The notes under the pieces are model-generated. The model was not told the DNA's origin, did no database searches, and saw only the letters and a program-made list of their open reading frames with translations. Position numbers and translations under genes: made by a program. A stretch of DNA of 37,377 nt from JBAJNN01 sp036881905 (lineage in GTDB: Bacteria > Pseudomonadota > Alphaproteobacteria > Rhizobiales > Im1). Of this stretch, positions 8,541 to 17,916 are shown piece after piece. Location of the stretch: NCBI GenBank assembly GCA_036881905.1, contig JBAJNN010000017.1, forward strand, positions 1 to 37,377. The letters run 5' to 3'. The stretch's first letter is position 1. Each line of letters opens with the position of its first letter.

Positions 8541-9404
8541 ATGCAAGGACTCACAATGACGAATAGTGCCGGCAAAATATTCATCGCCGTCGTTCTCGCC
8601 GGCCTTGCCGCCTTTCCGGTCGTGCGACCCAGCGCCGCTTCCACCAGCGAAGAAGCATTGCTGGCTCTGGCGCAACCGCTTGCCGATTACAAGCTCTATG
8701 TCGCCGGTCTTTCCGAAAAACTGGTGGCCGACACCAGTCGGTTCGTTGAGGCCATCGAGGCTGGAGATATTGAGAAGGCAAAGACGCTTTATGCGCCGAC
8801 GCGAATGAGTTACGAAGCCATCGAACCGATCGCCGAGCTGTTTTCGGACATTGACGTGGCGGTCGATTCGCGCGCCGATGACTGGGAACGGCGCGAACAG
8901 GATCCAGGGTTCGGCGGGTTTCATCGCATCGAATATGGGCTATGGGCCGAGGACTCGACCGACGGGCTGGCGCCATACGCGGAAAAGCTCATGGCCGATG
9001 TCAGCGAACTCAACAGGCGAATCTTCTCTCTGACCTTTCCGGCTGAGGATGTGCTCGAAGGGGCTTCCGATTTGATGAATGAAGTGGCCTCGACCAAGGT
9101 GACCGGCGAGGAAGATCGTTACAGCCACACCGACCTTTACGATTTCAAGGCCAATTTCGACGGATCGCGCAAAATCTTCGAGCTTACGCGGCCCCTCATT
9201 GAAGACCGGTATCCCGCCTTCGTGGCCAGGGTTTTGGGAAATTTCCAGGCCGTCGATCAAAGACTCGACAAATACAGGAGCGGAAGAGGGGGTTGGGTGA
9301 CTTACGACCAGGTGAGCAGCGACGATGTCAAGGCCCTCACCGTCACCGTCAACACGCTGGCGGAAGACCTCGCCACTTTACGCGCCAAGCTCGGCGTTGA
9401 CTGA
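8541..9404 (+). CDS. efeM: Periplasmic M75-family iron-uptake protein EfeM
   Basis: This exported 287-residue protein has a signal peptide (hydrophobic residues ~12-24, then SAASTSEE) and one M75/imelysin-type domain. The metal-binding HxxE motif is intact as H128-R-I-E131 in GFGGFHRIEYGLW. EfeM/EfeO proteins are thought to bind iron for the EfeU permease. It has no cupredoxin domain; that domain is fused to the permease upstream. I chose the ATG at 8541 because GAGGAG (8527-8532) lies eight bases before it; in-frame ATGs at 8511 and 8535 are alternatives. It lies 131 bases after efeB and is probably in the same operon. It may supply the HxxE function that the fused M75-like domain lacks (inference). 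Confidence 0.9.
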   Translation: MQGLTMTNSAGKIFIAVVLAGLAAFPVVRPSAASTSEEALLALAQPLADYKLYVAGLSEKLVADTSRFVEAIEAGDIEKAKTLYAPTRMSYEAIEPIAELFSDIDVAVDSRADDWERREQDPGFGGFHRIEYGLWAEDSTDGLAPYAEKLMADVSELNRRIFSLTFPAEDVLEGASDLMNEVASTKVTGEEDRYSHTDLYDFKANFDGSRKIFELTRPLIEDRYPAFVARVLGNFQAVDQRLDKYRSGRGGWVTYDQVSSDDVKALTVTVNTLAEDLATLRAKLGVD

Positions 9405-9591
9405 AAACAAGGTCGCCCAAGGCGTCCAAGACATAAAAACCGGGACGATGAGGGGCGTTTGAGGCAGCGGTCGGGCAAATTGCGGGGGGCCACATACCCC
9501 TCCCCCCGCCAAACCGGCCGGGCGCTCTTGACCCCGACGTCGAACGATCCCTATGGTGGCCGCCTCATGTCACGGAAAACGGGGTAGCGTG

Positions 9592-10617
9592 ATGGACCGG
9601 GCAACTATCAACTCAGTGCTCAAACAGAGGGAAGATGGCCCGTCTGGCCTTGCGCCCTTGTTTGATCTGGTCCGCGACGACATGGCGCGTGTCGATGATA
9701 CGATCATGGCGCAGGCTCGTTGCGAAGTCACCATGATTCCCGATATTGCCGGTTACCTGATTGAGTCGGGGGGCAAACGGTTGCGTCCGATGCTGACCAT
9801 CGCGGCCGCGCGAATGTGCGGTTATCATGGCGACCGCCATATCGAGCTCGCCGCGGCGGTCGAGTTCATGCATACCGCCACGCTCCTTCATGACGATGTG
9901 GTTGATGAGAGCGGCTTGCGGCGCGGCAAGAGGGCGGCGCGGATGATCTGGGGCAATCAGGCGAGCGTTCTGGTCGGCGATTATCTTCTGGGCCAGGCGT
10001 TCAGGATGATGGTCGAAACCCGCTCCCTGGCGGCTTTGGGCATTCTTTCCAACGCCGCCGCAATCATTGCCGAAGGCGAGGTGATGCAACTGGCGGCGCA
10101 AAGGAACATTGAAACCGCTGAAGCCACCTATTTACGCATCATTGAGGCCAAAACCGCCGCTTTATTCTCCGCCGCCGTGGAATCGGGCGCGGCCCTCGCG
10201 CAACGTTCCCGAGCCGAACACTCGGCCTTGCGGTCTTACGGGCGCAATCTCGGCCTTGCCTTTCAACTGATCGACGATGCTCTTGACTATGCCGGACAAC
10301 CGACATCGCTGGGGAAAGCCATCGGCGACGATTTTCGCGAAGGCAAGGCGACCCTGCCGGTCATTCTCGCCTGCCAACGTGGTGACCATAAAGAGCGGGC
10401 ATTCTGGGCGCGGGCGCTTCGAGGCGACGACCCGGCCGACAGCGATTTCGACCGCGCCATTGCGCTGATCCGCAAACATGGCGCAATCGACGACACGATC
10501 CGCCACGCCCGTTCTTATGGCGATCTCGCGCACAAGAGTCTTGGGCGATTTTCAAGGAGCGAACACAAATATGCCCTGGGCAGGGTCGTCGATTTCTGCA
10601 TCGATCGCGCCGGTTGA
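9592..10617 (+). CDS. ispB: Polyprenyl (octaprenyl/decaprenyl) diphosphate synthase
   Basis: This enzyme adds isopentenyl diphosphate units to make the long isoprenoid tail of ubiquinone. The 341-residue protein shows the family signature: GGKRLRP (60-66), the first aspartate-rich motif D101-D-V-V-D105 followed by RRG, and the second DDALD in FQLIDDALDYAG with a nearby GDDFREGKATLP segment. I chose the ATG at 9592, which follows GGGGTAG closely; the frame stays open to 9553 but those codons are not family-like. The product chain length (C40, C45 or C50) cannot be read from sequence. It stands alone on the plus strand, near ispE and ETF-QO, a neighbourhood linked to isoprenoid and quinone metabolism. 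Confidence 0.93.
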   Translation: MDRATINSVLKQREDGPSGLAPLFDLVRDDMARVDDTIMAQARCEVTMIPDIAGYLIESGGKRLRPMLTIAAARMCGYHGDRHIELAAAVEFMHTATLLHDDVVDESGLRRGKRAARMIWGNQASVLVGDYLLGQAFRMMVETRSLAALGILSNAAAIIAEGEVMQLAAQRNIETAEATYLRIIEAKTAALFSAAVESGAALAQRSRAEHSALRSYGRNLGLAFQLIDDALDYAGQPTSLGKAIGDDFREGKATLPVILACQRGDHKERAFWARALRGDDPADSDFDRAIALIRKHGAIDDTIRHARSYGDLAHKSLGRFSRSEHKYALGRVVDFCIDRAG

Positions 10618-10689
10618 GCGCTTCATCGGCTGCATTCTCAAGCAGGGGATTGCCCCCAGGGGGCATACCGGCACAATGTCGGTTCCCTC

Positions 10690-11899
10690 GGCCCTTTATA
10701 AATAACTCTTTCCCGAAGACTTTTTTTGGTTTCCAGAAGATAGAGGCTATCAATATATCATGATCGATATACATGGTTGGTATGGTGTGTTCACAGGTCA
10801 TTTCGGTTTTTTCGCCACTTAAAGAGAAGACTGTGATGTAGGTGGCGACTGGTTGATATTGATCGGATTTTTGGATGTATTTGTCATACGCAATTGTCGT
10901 ATCATCATGCCCATCACCGATTTTGGTCGCATCACTCCCGGTTGCTTTGGTAAAGTCCCCCAGCTCCAGCATATTCTGCTTATTCCCTACGACATACAGC
11001 ACTTTATTCTCATCGGTCACCCAGTTTATCAATCTCGGGGAATAGAGGTTATAAGTGTCCTCGGCTTGGCGGGTCAAATCGACCTTCTCGATATTCCGGA
11101 TGTTGGCGATATCCCCGGAAAATTTTGCAAAAGGGAATAAATCGCCGATAACCACAAGGGTATCGAAGCCGTCACCGCCATCCATGGAGGCAAAGCCTTG
11201 ATCGTGCATCGTGACCGTGTCGTCGCCGCCCCGTGCATAGGCGCGATCGTCCCTGCCGACGTTCAAGCTTATCCAGATTATTTGTACCGTTAATCACATG
11301 CCCCCTCCTCTCGGCGCCGCCTGTTGTTGCGGTCTTGGGACCCGGACTCGCCTTCGGCCCAGTCTTCTCCGCCTTTAGTCTCGGCGCTCCCGGTCTTGGA
11401 GTCGAATTCCTTACCATCATCGTCATCGTCGAAGACACCGGCCGATAGGGTCATTCCAGCAACACTTCCCAGAAAAACCACAGCCCCCGCCGCGACATCC
11501 AGGTCCGCTCCCAACCAGACACCGGAGCCGTCTTCATCGTCTCCCACCGGCACCGGCCGTGCGGAGATTACCGAATTGTCGTCAAGACCCGGAATCGACA
11601 TAATCGCCGGCTTCGGTCTTCAAAAGTCGCGCGACTGGCTTGCTATTCGCATCGTCGAGAAAATAATCTAAGAGAATGATCGTTTCCTCGTTGGCCAGAA
11701 CCGCGATCAGATCGTTCCCGTCGCGCTCATCGCCGACCACATCGTCGGTCCCGAGAGAAAGTGCCACATTTGACAAATGCTCAACTGTCCCGTCGCGCCA
11801 GACGGGTTGTTCGGTTACAGAGGGGAGAAGAATCTCGGTCTTGGCATTTACAATTTTTGCCTTTGCCTTAATAATCCAGTTTTGCCAACTTATAATTTC
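10690..11899 (-). pseudogene. Broken Bap/RTX-like surface protein gene
   Basis: Reading the minus strand gives pieces of one acidic, repeat-rich protein in three frames. The first piece (about 11899-11582) has DGNDLIAVLANEETIILLDYF, resembling the N-terminal 'prefix' segment of Bap/BapA-type adhesins. The second (to about 11400) has a Gly/Val/Ala-rich hydrophobic stretch then a DDDDDGKEF acidic run. The third (to ~10690) has RGGDDTVTMHDQGFASMDGG, an RTX-like Gly-Asp motif, followed by a segment matching neither. Frames change near 11590, between 11440 and 11290, and near 11266. The only start codon in the first frame is a TTG at 11776. The third frame reads on through the ispB 3' end without a stop, so the real C-terminus has been lost. 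A sequencing-error explanation would need several separate errors. Confidence 0.6.
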
Positions 11900-12091
11900 T
11901 TATCTCAGGCAAGTCATATATTCAATCAAAAATGTATCTCTTATGAAATATATTTTGATAGGTTAACCCTCGAGTTCCACGGCATCACGGTTAAGATGAA
12001 ATAGAAAGATTTTCAGGCCATATTGAAACCACGGATAAGGTTGCCACACCCTTTGCCGAGGCCGCCATGCGGTATCTTCCGCGTTCACATT

Positions 12092-12991
12092 TCAGGCAAG
12101 TTGCGTGGCCACGACCCACCAGTCGGGATGGTCGGCCTTTATCATTCGGGCCGCGCCATGAGCCTCATCCAGAGAAGACAATAGCGCGAAACACGTCGCG
12201 CCACTGCCCGACATGCGCGCCAGGAGGACCCCGGGACAGGCGTCCAAGACCGCCAGAACGCGGTCGATTTCCGGCAGCACTGCTCGCGCCGGTCGCTCCA
12301 GATCATTGCCCCGGCAGGCAAGTACTTGCGACAGCTGATTGATATTTCGCCAGTTCCCACCGCTGCAAGCCGGTCTACAGTCAGCCGTCTCAACTCCACC
12401 GGCATGATCGAACCTGTCAAACACCTCCCGCGTTGAAAGCTTAACGCCCGGATTGACCAAAACCACACCATTGGGCGGCAGGTCAACCGGGGACAAGCAA
12501 TCCCCAATTCCTGATATAAGGGCCGCATGACCGGCAAGACAGGCCGGCACATCCGCGCCAAGACGACGGGCCAGAGCGAAAAGCCGTTCACGATCGGCCG
12601 TAAAACCGGACAGGGCGCAAAGCCCCCGCAGCGTCGCCGCCGCATCCGCGGAGCCGCCGCCAAGACCGGACGAGACCGGCAGGGTCTTGGTCAGACTCAT
12701 GCGCGCCGGATGGATGCGATTCGGAAAAATCTTCGCCAACCCCAGCGCCGCCCTCATAACGAGATTATCATCTCCGGCGCGCAGCCGGTCCGCGAAAGGT
12801 CCCCTGACATGGAGGGAGAAGCGGTCCGCGCGTTCAAGCTCAAGACTGTCGCCGATTCCGGCAAACGCCACTAGGCTCTCGAGAAAATGATAGCCGTCAT
12901 CGCGCCGACCGGTGACCTGCAGCCAGAGGTTGACTTTTGCCGGAGCCCATTCAAAAATACGGCCAGTCTCGCGCCCCTGCCCTTCGGACAC
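12092..12991 (-). CDS. ispE: 4-diphosphocytidyl-2-C-methyl-D-erythritol kinase
   Basis: IspE phosphorylates CDP-methylerythritol in the MEP pathway for isoprenoid precursors. The 299-residue protein is a GHMP kinase: an N-terminal APAKVNLWLQVTGRRDDGYH segment (residues 16-35) and the ATP-binding glycine-rich loop PVSSGLGGGSADAAAT (105-120). The C-terminal GHMP segment with LLARMSGSGATCFAL is also present. It starts with GTG, with AGGGGG about six bases upstream. It follows the TPR gene by 55 bases on the same strand, and the two are probably co-transcribed with ETF-QO further upstream. Length is normal. Confidence 0.95.
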   Translation of the reverse strand: MSEGQGRETGRIFEWAPAKVNLWLQVTGRRDDGYHFLESLVAFAGIGDSLELERADRFSLHVRGPFADRLRAGDDNLVMRAALGLAKIFPNRIHPARMSLTKTLPVSSGLGGGSADAAATLRGLCALSGFTADRERLFALARRLGADVPACLAGHAALISGIGDCLSPVDLPPNGVVLVNPGVKLSTREVFDRFDHAGGVETADCRPACSGGNWRNINQLSQVLACRGNDLERPARAVLPEIDRVLAVLDACPGVLLARMSGSGATCFALLSSLDEAHGAARMIKADHPDWWVVATQLA

Positions 12992-13046
12992 CTATGCCCC
13001 CTGTTTCGAGAAACGGAAACCCGCGACACACAACCACTTAACGCGA

Positions 13047-14786
13047 TTACGCCGATTTACGCGCGACAGAGGTCGAGTCCCCCTCCCGCGAACCCGTCAT
13101 ACCCTTCTCAAGTTTGCGATCCAGCCGTTCGAGCAAATCGGGTTCGGGGTCGTCACTTCTGGCATGAGACCATTGAAACACGGCCTCGCGCTTGCGTCCG
13201 ACTTTCCAATAGGCGTCTCCCAGATGGTCATTGACGACAGGGTCCGCGGGCGTCAGTTCGACCGCATGTTCAAGCGTCTCGACGGCGGTGCCATACTCCC
13301 CCAGACAGTAATATCCCCAGCCCAGACTATCGACGATATAACCGTCATCGGGACGCCGCCGAACAGCGGTTTCGATCATATCAAGCGCCTTGTTCAAATT
13401 GTGCCCCTGAACGAGCCATGAATAGGCAAGATAATTCAAAACCCGTGGCTGGTCCGGTTTAAGCTCCAGCGCCCTCAAAAAGTCGGCCTCGGCCTTTTGC
13501 CATTGCCCGCCGCGCTCATAGCTGATGCCCCGGAAGTAGAATAGCGCCCATTGCCGCGTTTTGGGGGCACCCATAAGGGCGATGGCCCTGGAGTAAGACT
13601 CCGCTGCTTCCCGAAAGCGCGAATCGGCACGAAGGATATCGCCCAAGGTGATGAAAATACCATAATCACCGGCAAAACTCTTGCTCAAATGTTGCAGAAG
13701 GGCCGCGGCGTCATCGATGCGCCCGAGGGTATCCAGATCAAGAGCGACCCGAATTTGCGCATCATGGTAGAGTGGCGAGGAGGCTGGTATTTGCCCGTAT
13801 ATCTCGTTGGCCTCTTCGTAGCGTTTCATGTCGCTAAGAATGTCTCCCAGCAAGAGCCGGGCGGCGACCAGACCAGGATCGATATCGAGAGCAAAGCGTG
13901 CATAGGCCAGCGCCATCTCATGGTTGAGCGCATTGTTCAGCTCGCCGGCCAGATCGAACATCGCCTCGGCCATACCGTCGCGGGCATTACCGATGAAATC
14001 TCCGCTCTCATTCCCGTTGCGTAAATTCAAGAGCGCTTCGCCCACCAGCGGGTCTCCCGGCTCGTCAGCCAGATAGGTTCGATAGACCTGCTCTGCCTGT
14101 TCGTTCCGGCCAATTCGCCGCAGAAAATCGCCATAGGCCAGCACAACACGCGGCGATTTACCCGATTGTGACAAGGATTGTTCATAGAGCGAGGTTGCTT
14201 TTGCATCCAGACGCAAGACATCCGCGATCACCGCTGAATAAAACGTTTTGTAGGGGTTGAAAATCTCATTGTCGCCAAGCCGGTCAAGAGTAGCAAAGGC
14301 TTGCGCGGAGTCCTGCATGGCGGCATAGGCCCAGGCAGAGAGCAGCCCACCGGTCAACCGGCCAATCGCCGTGGACGATGCCAAATCAAAATATTCGAGC
14401 GCCGCCTCACGGCGGCCATTGCCAAAGGCCTCGAGCCCAAGAACGATATTGGCGAGCGGATGGCGCTCGTCGAGGGCGGCGAGGCACCAGGCCAAATTCC
14501 CGGCGCGCCCGATATTGCCGGCCGAGACATCGGCGATCAAAGCCCGATCAAGCAACATGACATTATCGGGATCGTCGTTCACAGCATTGTTCATGAACCG
14601 CGCCGCCACCTCAATGTCATTGGCGCGGATGGCGCTAAGGCCGACCAGATAACTTCCCGACAGCGAAGACAATTCATCCTTCTCGCCTGCCCGCAACGAT
14701 GCCGATAACGCCCAGGCAGCCTGTATCGGGGCGGCGATGGTAAGGCTCACGAGAAATCCGAAGACATAAATCAGGCGACTCATCAT
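13047..14786 (-). CDS. Periplasmic TPR-repeat protein
   Basis: This 579-residue protein has an N-terminal signal peptide (MMSRLIYVFGFLVSLTIAAP...QA) and then many tetratricopeptide repeats through to about residue 560, for example the pairs near AVIADVLRLDAKATSLYEQS and WALFYFRGISYERGGQWQKA. TPR arrays bind partner proteins; no catalytic domain is visible. I chose the ATG at 14786 because GGGAG lies just before it; the frame is open to 14846 but that extension has no family character. In many alphaproteobacteria a TPR protein of this kind lies between ETF-QO and ispE, as here. Its function is not established. Confidence 0.85.
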   Translation of the reverse strand: MMSRLIYVFGFLVSLTIAAPIQAAWALSASLRAGEKDELSSLSGSYLVGLSAIRANDIEVAARFMNNAVNDDPDNVMLLDRALIADVSAGNIGRAGNLAWCLAALDERHPLANIVLGLEAFGNGRREAALEYFDLASSTAIGRLTGGLLSAWAYAAMQDSAQAFATLDRLGDNEIFNPYKTFYSAVIADVLRLDAKATSLYEQSLSQSGKSPRVVLAYGDFLRRIGRNEQAEQVYRTYLADEPGDPLVGEALLNLRNGNESGDFIGNARDGMAEAMFDLAGELNNALNHEMALAYARFALDIDPGLVAARLLLGDILSDMKRYEEANEIYGQIPASSPLYHDAQIRVALDLDTLGRIDDAAALLQHLSKSFAGDYGIFITLGDILRADSRFREAAESYSRAIALMGAPKTRQWALFYFRGISYERGGQWQKAEADFLRALELKPDQPRVLNYLAYSWLVQGHNLNKALDMIETAVRRRPDDGYIVDSLGWGYYCLGEYGTAVETLEHAVELTPADPVVNDHLGDAYWKVGRKREAVFQWSHARSDDPEPDLLERLDRKLEKGMTGSREGDSTSVARKSA

Positions 14787-14980
14787 AAACTCCCATTTTG
14801 GGGCCCATTTTACGCCTTGGAGCGTAAAATGAAAGTCCAAAAGCATAGGCCCCGGAAAGGCGCTGGGCCTTTACCGGCCATACCACGCTCTCGCGAGCGC
14901 TACAGTCCGACTTTTTTGAACGTCCAACCCCATGGCCGCGAGGCAACGCTTGTCAAACAGGCCCTTCCCCGCGCATCCCG

Positions 14981-16648
14981 TCACATATTCGGGTAGTTCG
15001 GTCCCCCGCCGCCTTCGGGTGTCGTCCAGGTGATATTTTGCGCCGGGTCCTTGATATCACAGGTTTTGCAATGCAGGCAGTTTTGCATATTGATCTGGAA
15101 ACGTCGGGGTTCGCTCTTACCATCGCCGATGACCTCATACACCCCCGCCGGACAGTAGCGTTGCGCAGGCTCGCCATATTCCGGCCAGTTGTACGCGATC
15201 GGAATGTCCGCATCCCGCAAGCGCAGATGAACCGGTTGATCCTCATTATGGTTGGTGTTGGAAAAGGACAGATCGGTCAGTATGTCGAAACCGATAACCC
15301 CATCGGGGGCGGGGTAGGAAATTTTGCGGCATGAACGGGCCGGTTTAAGCGTCGCGCAATCCGCTTTGCCGTGTTTGAGCGTTCCAAATGGCGAAATAGC
15401 GAACAGCGTATTCATCCACATGTCGATCCCACCGAGAATCAGCCCGCCGAAAAGGCCGAATCTCGACCATAGCGGCTTGACATTGCGAACGATTTCAAGC
15501 TCCTTGCCCACTCGCGATCGGCAATAACGCGCTTCATATTCGACGAGACGGTCGCCTCGACGCCCGGCCCGAATGGCCTCGAAGGCCGTCTCGGCGGCAA
15601 GCATTCCGGTTTCCATCGCATTATGCGATCCCTTGACGCGCGGTACATTGACCACGCCCGCGCAACAGCCGATCAGAACCCCGCCCGCGAAGCTCAATTG
15701 CGGCACGGATTGCGCCCCGCCCTCGCTGATGACCCGCGCGCCATAGGAAATGCGTCTGCCGCCATCGAGCACGGAACGAATAAGCCGATGATGCTTGAAG
15801 CGCTGGAATTCGCCGAAAGGATAGAGCCAGGGGTTGGTATAGTCGAGATGCACCACGAAGCCCAAGGAGACCAGCCGATCCTCCATATGATACATGAAAC
15901 CGCCGCCGCCGGTCATGAAACCCAAGGGCCAACCCAGAGTGTGGGTCACCTGGCCGGGCTTGTGGTTTTCCGGCCCGACTTCCCAAAGCTCCTTCATTCC
16001 AAGGCCGAATTTCTGCGGGTCGCGACCGCGGGAAAGGTTAAATCTCTCAATCAAACTCTCGGTGAGCGAGCCGCGCGCGCCCTCGGCGATAAAAACATAT
16101 TTGCCGTTGATTTCCATGCCGGGCTGATAGTCGCCTTTATGCGAACCATCGCGCGCGATGCCCGAGACGCCGCAGATCACCCCTTTAACCGCACCATTAT
16201 CACTATAGGTGAGGTCGCCGCCGGCAAAGCCCGGGTAAATCTCCACTCCCATGTCTTCAGCCTGTTCGGCCAAAAAGCGGCAAAGATTGCCGAGTGAGAC
16301 GATGTAATGACCATGATTATGCATGAGCCGGGGCATGAGCCATTTGGGCAGATGCAAGGCGCCGGAACGGCCAAGGATAAAGGTTCGCTCCTGCGCGACT
16401 TCCACACTCAGCGGCGCCCCCCTCGCCTTCCAATCCGGCAAAAGCGCATTGAGCGCAACCGGATCGATCACCGCGCCTGAGAGAATATGCGCGCCGACTT
16501 CCGCCCCTTTTTCAAGAATGCACACGGACATCTCAACCCCCGCGGCGGCGGCAAGCTGCTTGAGGCGAATCGCCGCGGCCAGCCCGGCTGGTCCCGCCCC
16601 CACAATGACAATGTCATACTCGACGACCTCGCGTTTCGTTGTTTTCAT
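14981..16648 (-). CDS. Electron transfer flavoprotein-ubiquinone oxidoreductase
   Basis: ETF-QO takes electrons from the electron transfer flavoprotein, reduced by fatty-acid and amino-acid dehydrogenases, and passes them to ubiquinone at the inner membrane. The 555-residue protein begins with an FAD dinucleotide-binding motif (VGAGPAGLAAA, about residues 16-26), has a membrane/quinone-binding middle, and ends with a 4Fe-4S ferredoxin-like domain. The cluster cysteines are YCPAGVYE and CLHCKTCDIKDP near the C-terminus. It reads on the same strand as the TPR gene 194 bases downstream. All expected motifs are present and the length is typical. Confidence 0.95.
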   Translation of the reverse strand: MKTTKREVVEYDIVIVGAGPAGLAAAIRLKQLAAAAGVEMSVCILEKGAEVGAHILSGAVIDPVALNALLPDWKARGAPLSVEVAQERTFILGRSGALHLPKWLMPRLMHNHGHYIVSLGNLCRFLAEQAEDMGVEIYPGFAGGDLTYSDNGAVKGVICGVSGIARDGSHKGDYQPGMEINGKYVFIAEGARGSLTESLIERFNLSRGRDPQKFGLGMKELWEVGPENHKPGQVTHTLGWPLGFMTGGGGFMYHMEDRLVSLGFVVHLDYTNPWLYPFGEFQRFKHHRLIRSVLDGGRRISYGARVISEGGAQSVPQLSFAGGVLIGCCAGVVNVPRVKGSHNAMETGMLAAETAFEAIRAGRRGDRLVEYEARYCRSRVGKELEIVRNVKPLWSRFGLFGGLILGGIDMWMNTLFAISPFGTLKHGKADCATLKPARSCRKISYPAPDGVIGFDILTDLSFSNTNHNEDQPVHLRLRDADIPIAYNWPEYGEPAQRYCPAGVYEVIGDGKSEPRRFQINMQNCLHCKTCDIKDPAQNITWTTPEGGGGPNYPNM

Positions 16649-16805
16649 GATCTTACCCCGTTGTCGCTTCCGCCTTTTACCGCCGTCAATCGGCTTTGGG
16701 ATTTATAACAATGATGTGTCCTTGCGAAGTTTTGCCGGTTTCCGGGCAAAGCCTGCCAAAAAACAAAATTTATATATATCAAATAAATATTCTATATCCT
16801 TAACC

Positions 16806-17645
16806 TTATTTATTATCACTTTCGGTTGCTTCGGCGCCGGTCTTCTCATCATGATCGCCCTCTTCATCCGGCGCCGAGACTGGCGATTTGGCGAAAACCG
16901 TCTCCGCCGTCCAGTTTTTTTCGGCCGGTTCGTCGGGAGTGGCGTGAAACTTCGATGTGGTTTGCGCCTCCGGAGCGAGCGTTCCCGGCATGGGTGTCTC
17001 CGGCATGGGTGTCTCCGGCGTGGGCGTCTCCGGTGCGTTCTGCGTTTCCTCGGCGGGCAGCAGGGTCAGGGTCGCGGCGGGTTCGGTTTTCCCGCGGGCC
17101 TCGCCCTGCTTGCGCCCGAGGCGCTCGCCGGCTTTTTTCACCGCGGCGTCCAACTCGCCTTGCGTGCACAAAACCAGCGCCACCGGATCCTTGGGCATAA
17201 TATTGCCTATATCCCGATGGGTGCGATCGCGAATCGAGCGGATGGTCTGCCTGGTGGTTCTGACCAATCTGATAATCTGCGCATCGTTCAGCTCGGGATG
17301 GTGGCGCAAAAGCCAGGCAATCGCGTCGGGCCGGTCCTGACGGCGTGATACCGGGGTATAGCGCGGCCCCCGGCGGCGCTGTGGCTTCGGTATGTCGGCG
17401 CCGGGCTCGGCGAGGCGCAGCCGGTAGGATGCCTCCCCTTGGCCCCTCTCGATTTCCTCTCGTGTGAGCTGACCGCCGGCGATGGGGTCTATACCCTTTA
17501 TGCCTGCCGCAACCTCGCCATCGGCGATGCCTTTCACCTCCAGCGCGTGCAGCCCGCAAAAATCGGCGATTTGTTCAAAGGTCAAAGCCGTATTGTCAAC
17601 CAGCCATACGGCGGTGGCTTTGGGCATTAAAGGCGCTTCGGCCAT
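16806..17645 (-). CDS. trcR: Cell-cycle transcriptional regulator TrcR (DUF1013)
   Basis: DUF1013 proteins, described as TrcR, are conserved DNA-binding-type regulators of alphaproteobacteria. The N-terminal ~170 residues hold the conserved region: LMPKATAVWLVDNTALTFEQ, the AEPGADIPKPQRRRGPRYTP basic stretch, and a homeodomain-like RHHPELNDAQIIRLVRTTRQ helix-turn-helix. The last ~100 residues are low-complexity, acidic and Pro/Glu/Thr-rich, including a short tandem repeat, and are longer than I expect for the family. I chose the ATG at 17645 because AAGGAG lies eight bases upstream; a GTG at 17654 lies inside the ribosome-binding site. It is followed by ETF-QO on the same strand. Confidence 0.9.
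   Translation of the reverse strand: MAEAPLMPKATAVWLVDNTALTFEQIADFCGLHALEVKGIADGEVAAGIKGIDPIAGGQLTREEIERGQGEASYRLRLAEPGADIPKPQRRRGPRYTPVSRRQDRPDAIAWLLRHHPELNDAQIIRLVRTTRQTIRSIRDRTHRDIGNIMPKDPVALVLCTQGELDAAVKKAGERLGRKQGEARGKTEPAATLTLLPAEETQNAPETPTPETPMPETPMPGTLAPEAQTTSKFHATPDEPAEKNWTAETVFAKSPVSAPDEEGDHDEKTGAEATESDNK
16987..17031. repeat. 15-bp tandem repeat within trcR
   Basis: Three in-frame units, GGCATGGGTGTCTCC twice then GGCGTGGGCGTCTCC, encode repeated Pro-Met/Thr-Pro-Glu-Thr pentapeptides (PETPM) in the disordered C-terminal tail of TrcR. Adjacent sequence continues the Pro/Glu/Thr composition in a degenerate form. Such repeats change length by slippage without breaking the frame. Confidence 0.8.
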
Positions 17646-17916
17646 TCGGGACACTCCTTATAGGCAACCATCAGCTTTCACTTCCCCTGAAAAGAAACGC
17701 TTTTCAGGACTCTTTCCGAGAGTCTATATAGAGGAAACACCCTCGGCGCGGAAAGCACTTTCGGTAAAGGGGCGACATATATCGGCCATTCGGTAGGCCA
17801 TGGGGCTGTAATGCGCGCTCTTTCGAGATTTTCGGGGCGATCGCCTCGTCGCTCGCGAAACCGGTTTTCGCAAGTGGGCCGCGTTATGAAGTTTTAAAAA
17901 AGGGCCGACATCATTC
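17646..17916. other. Divergent intergenic region between trcR and rnd
   Basis: This 271-base gap should hold the promoters of both trcR (minus) and rnd (plus). I see the trcR ribosome-binding site AAGGAG at its left end but no motif I can assign with confidence otherwise. The short frames crossing it have no coding character. Confidence 0.4.

Noticed and set aside
10361..10690. Continuation of the adhesin frame through the 3' end of ispB
   Set aside because: The translation loses all adhesin character and overlaps ispB on the other strand; it is read-through of a gene that lost its end.
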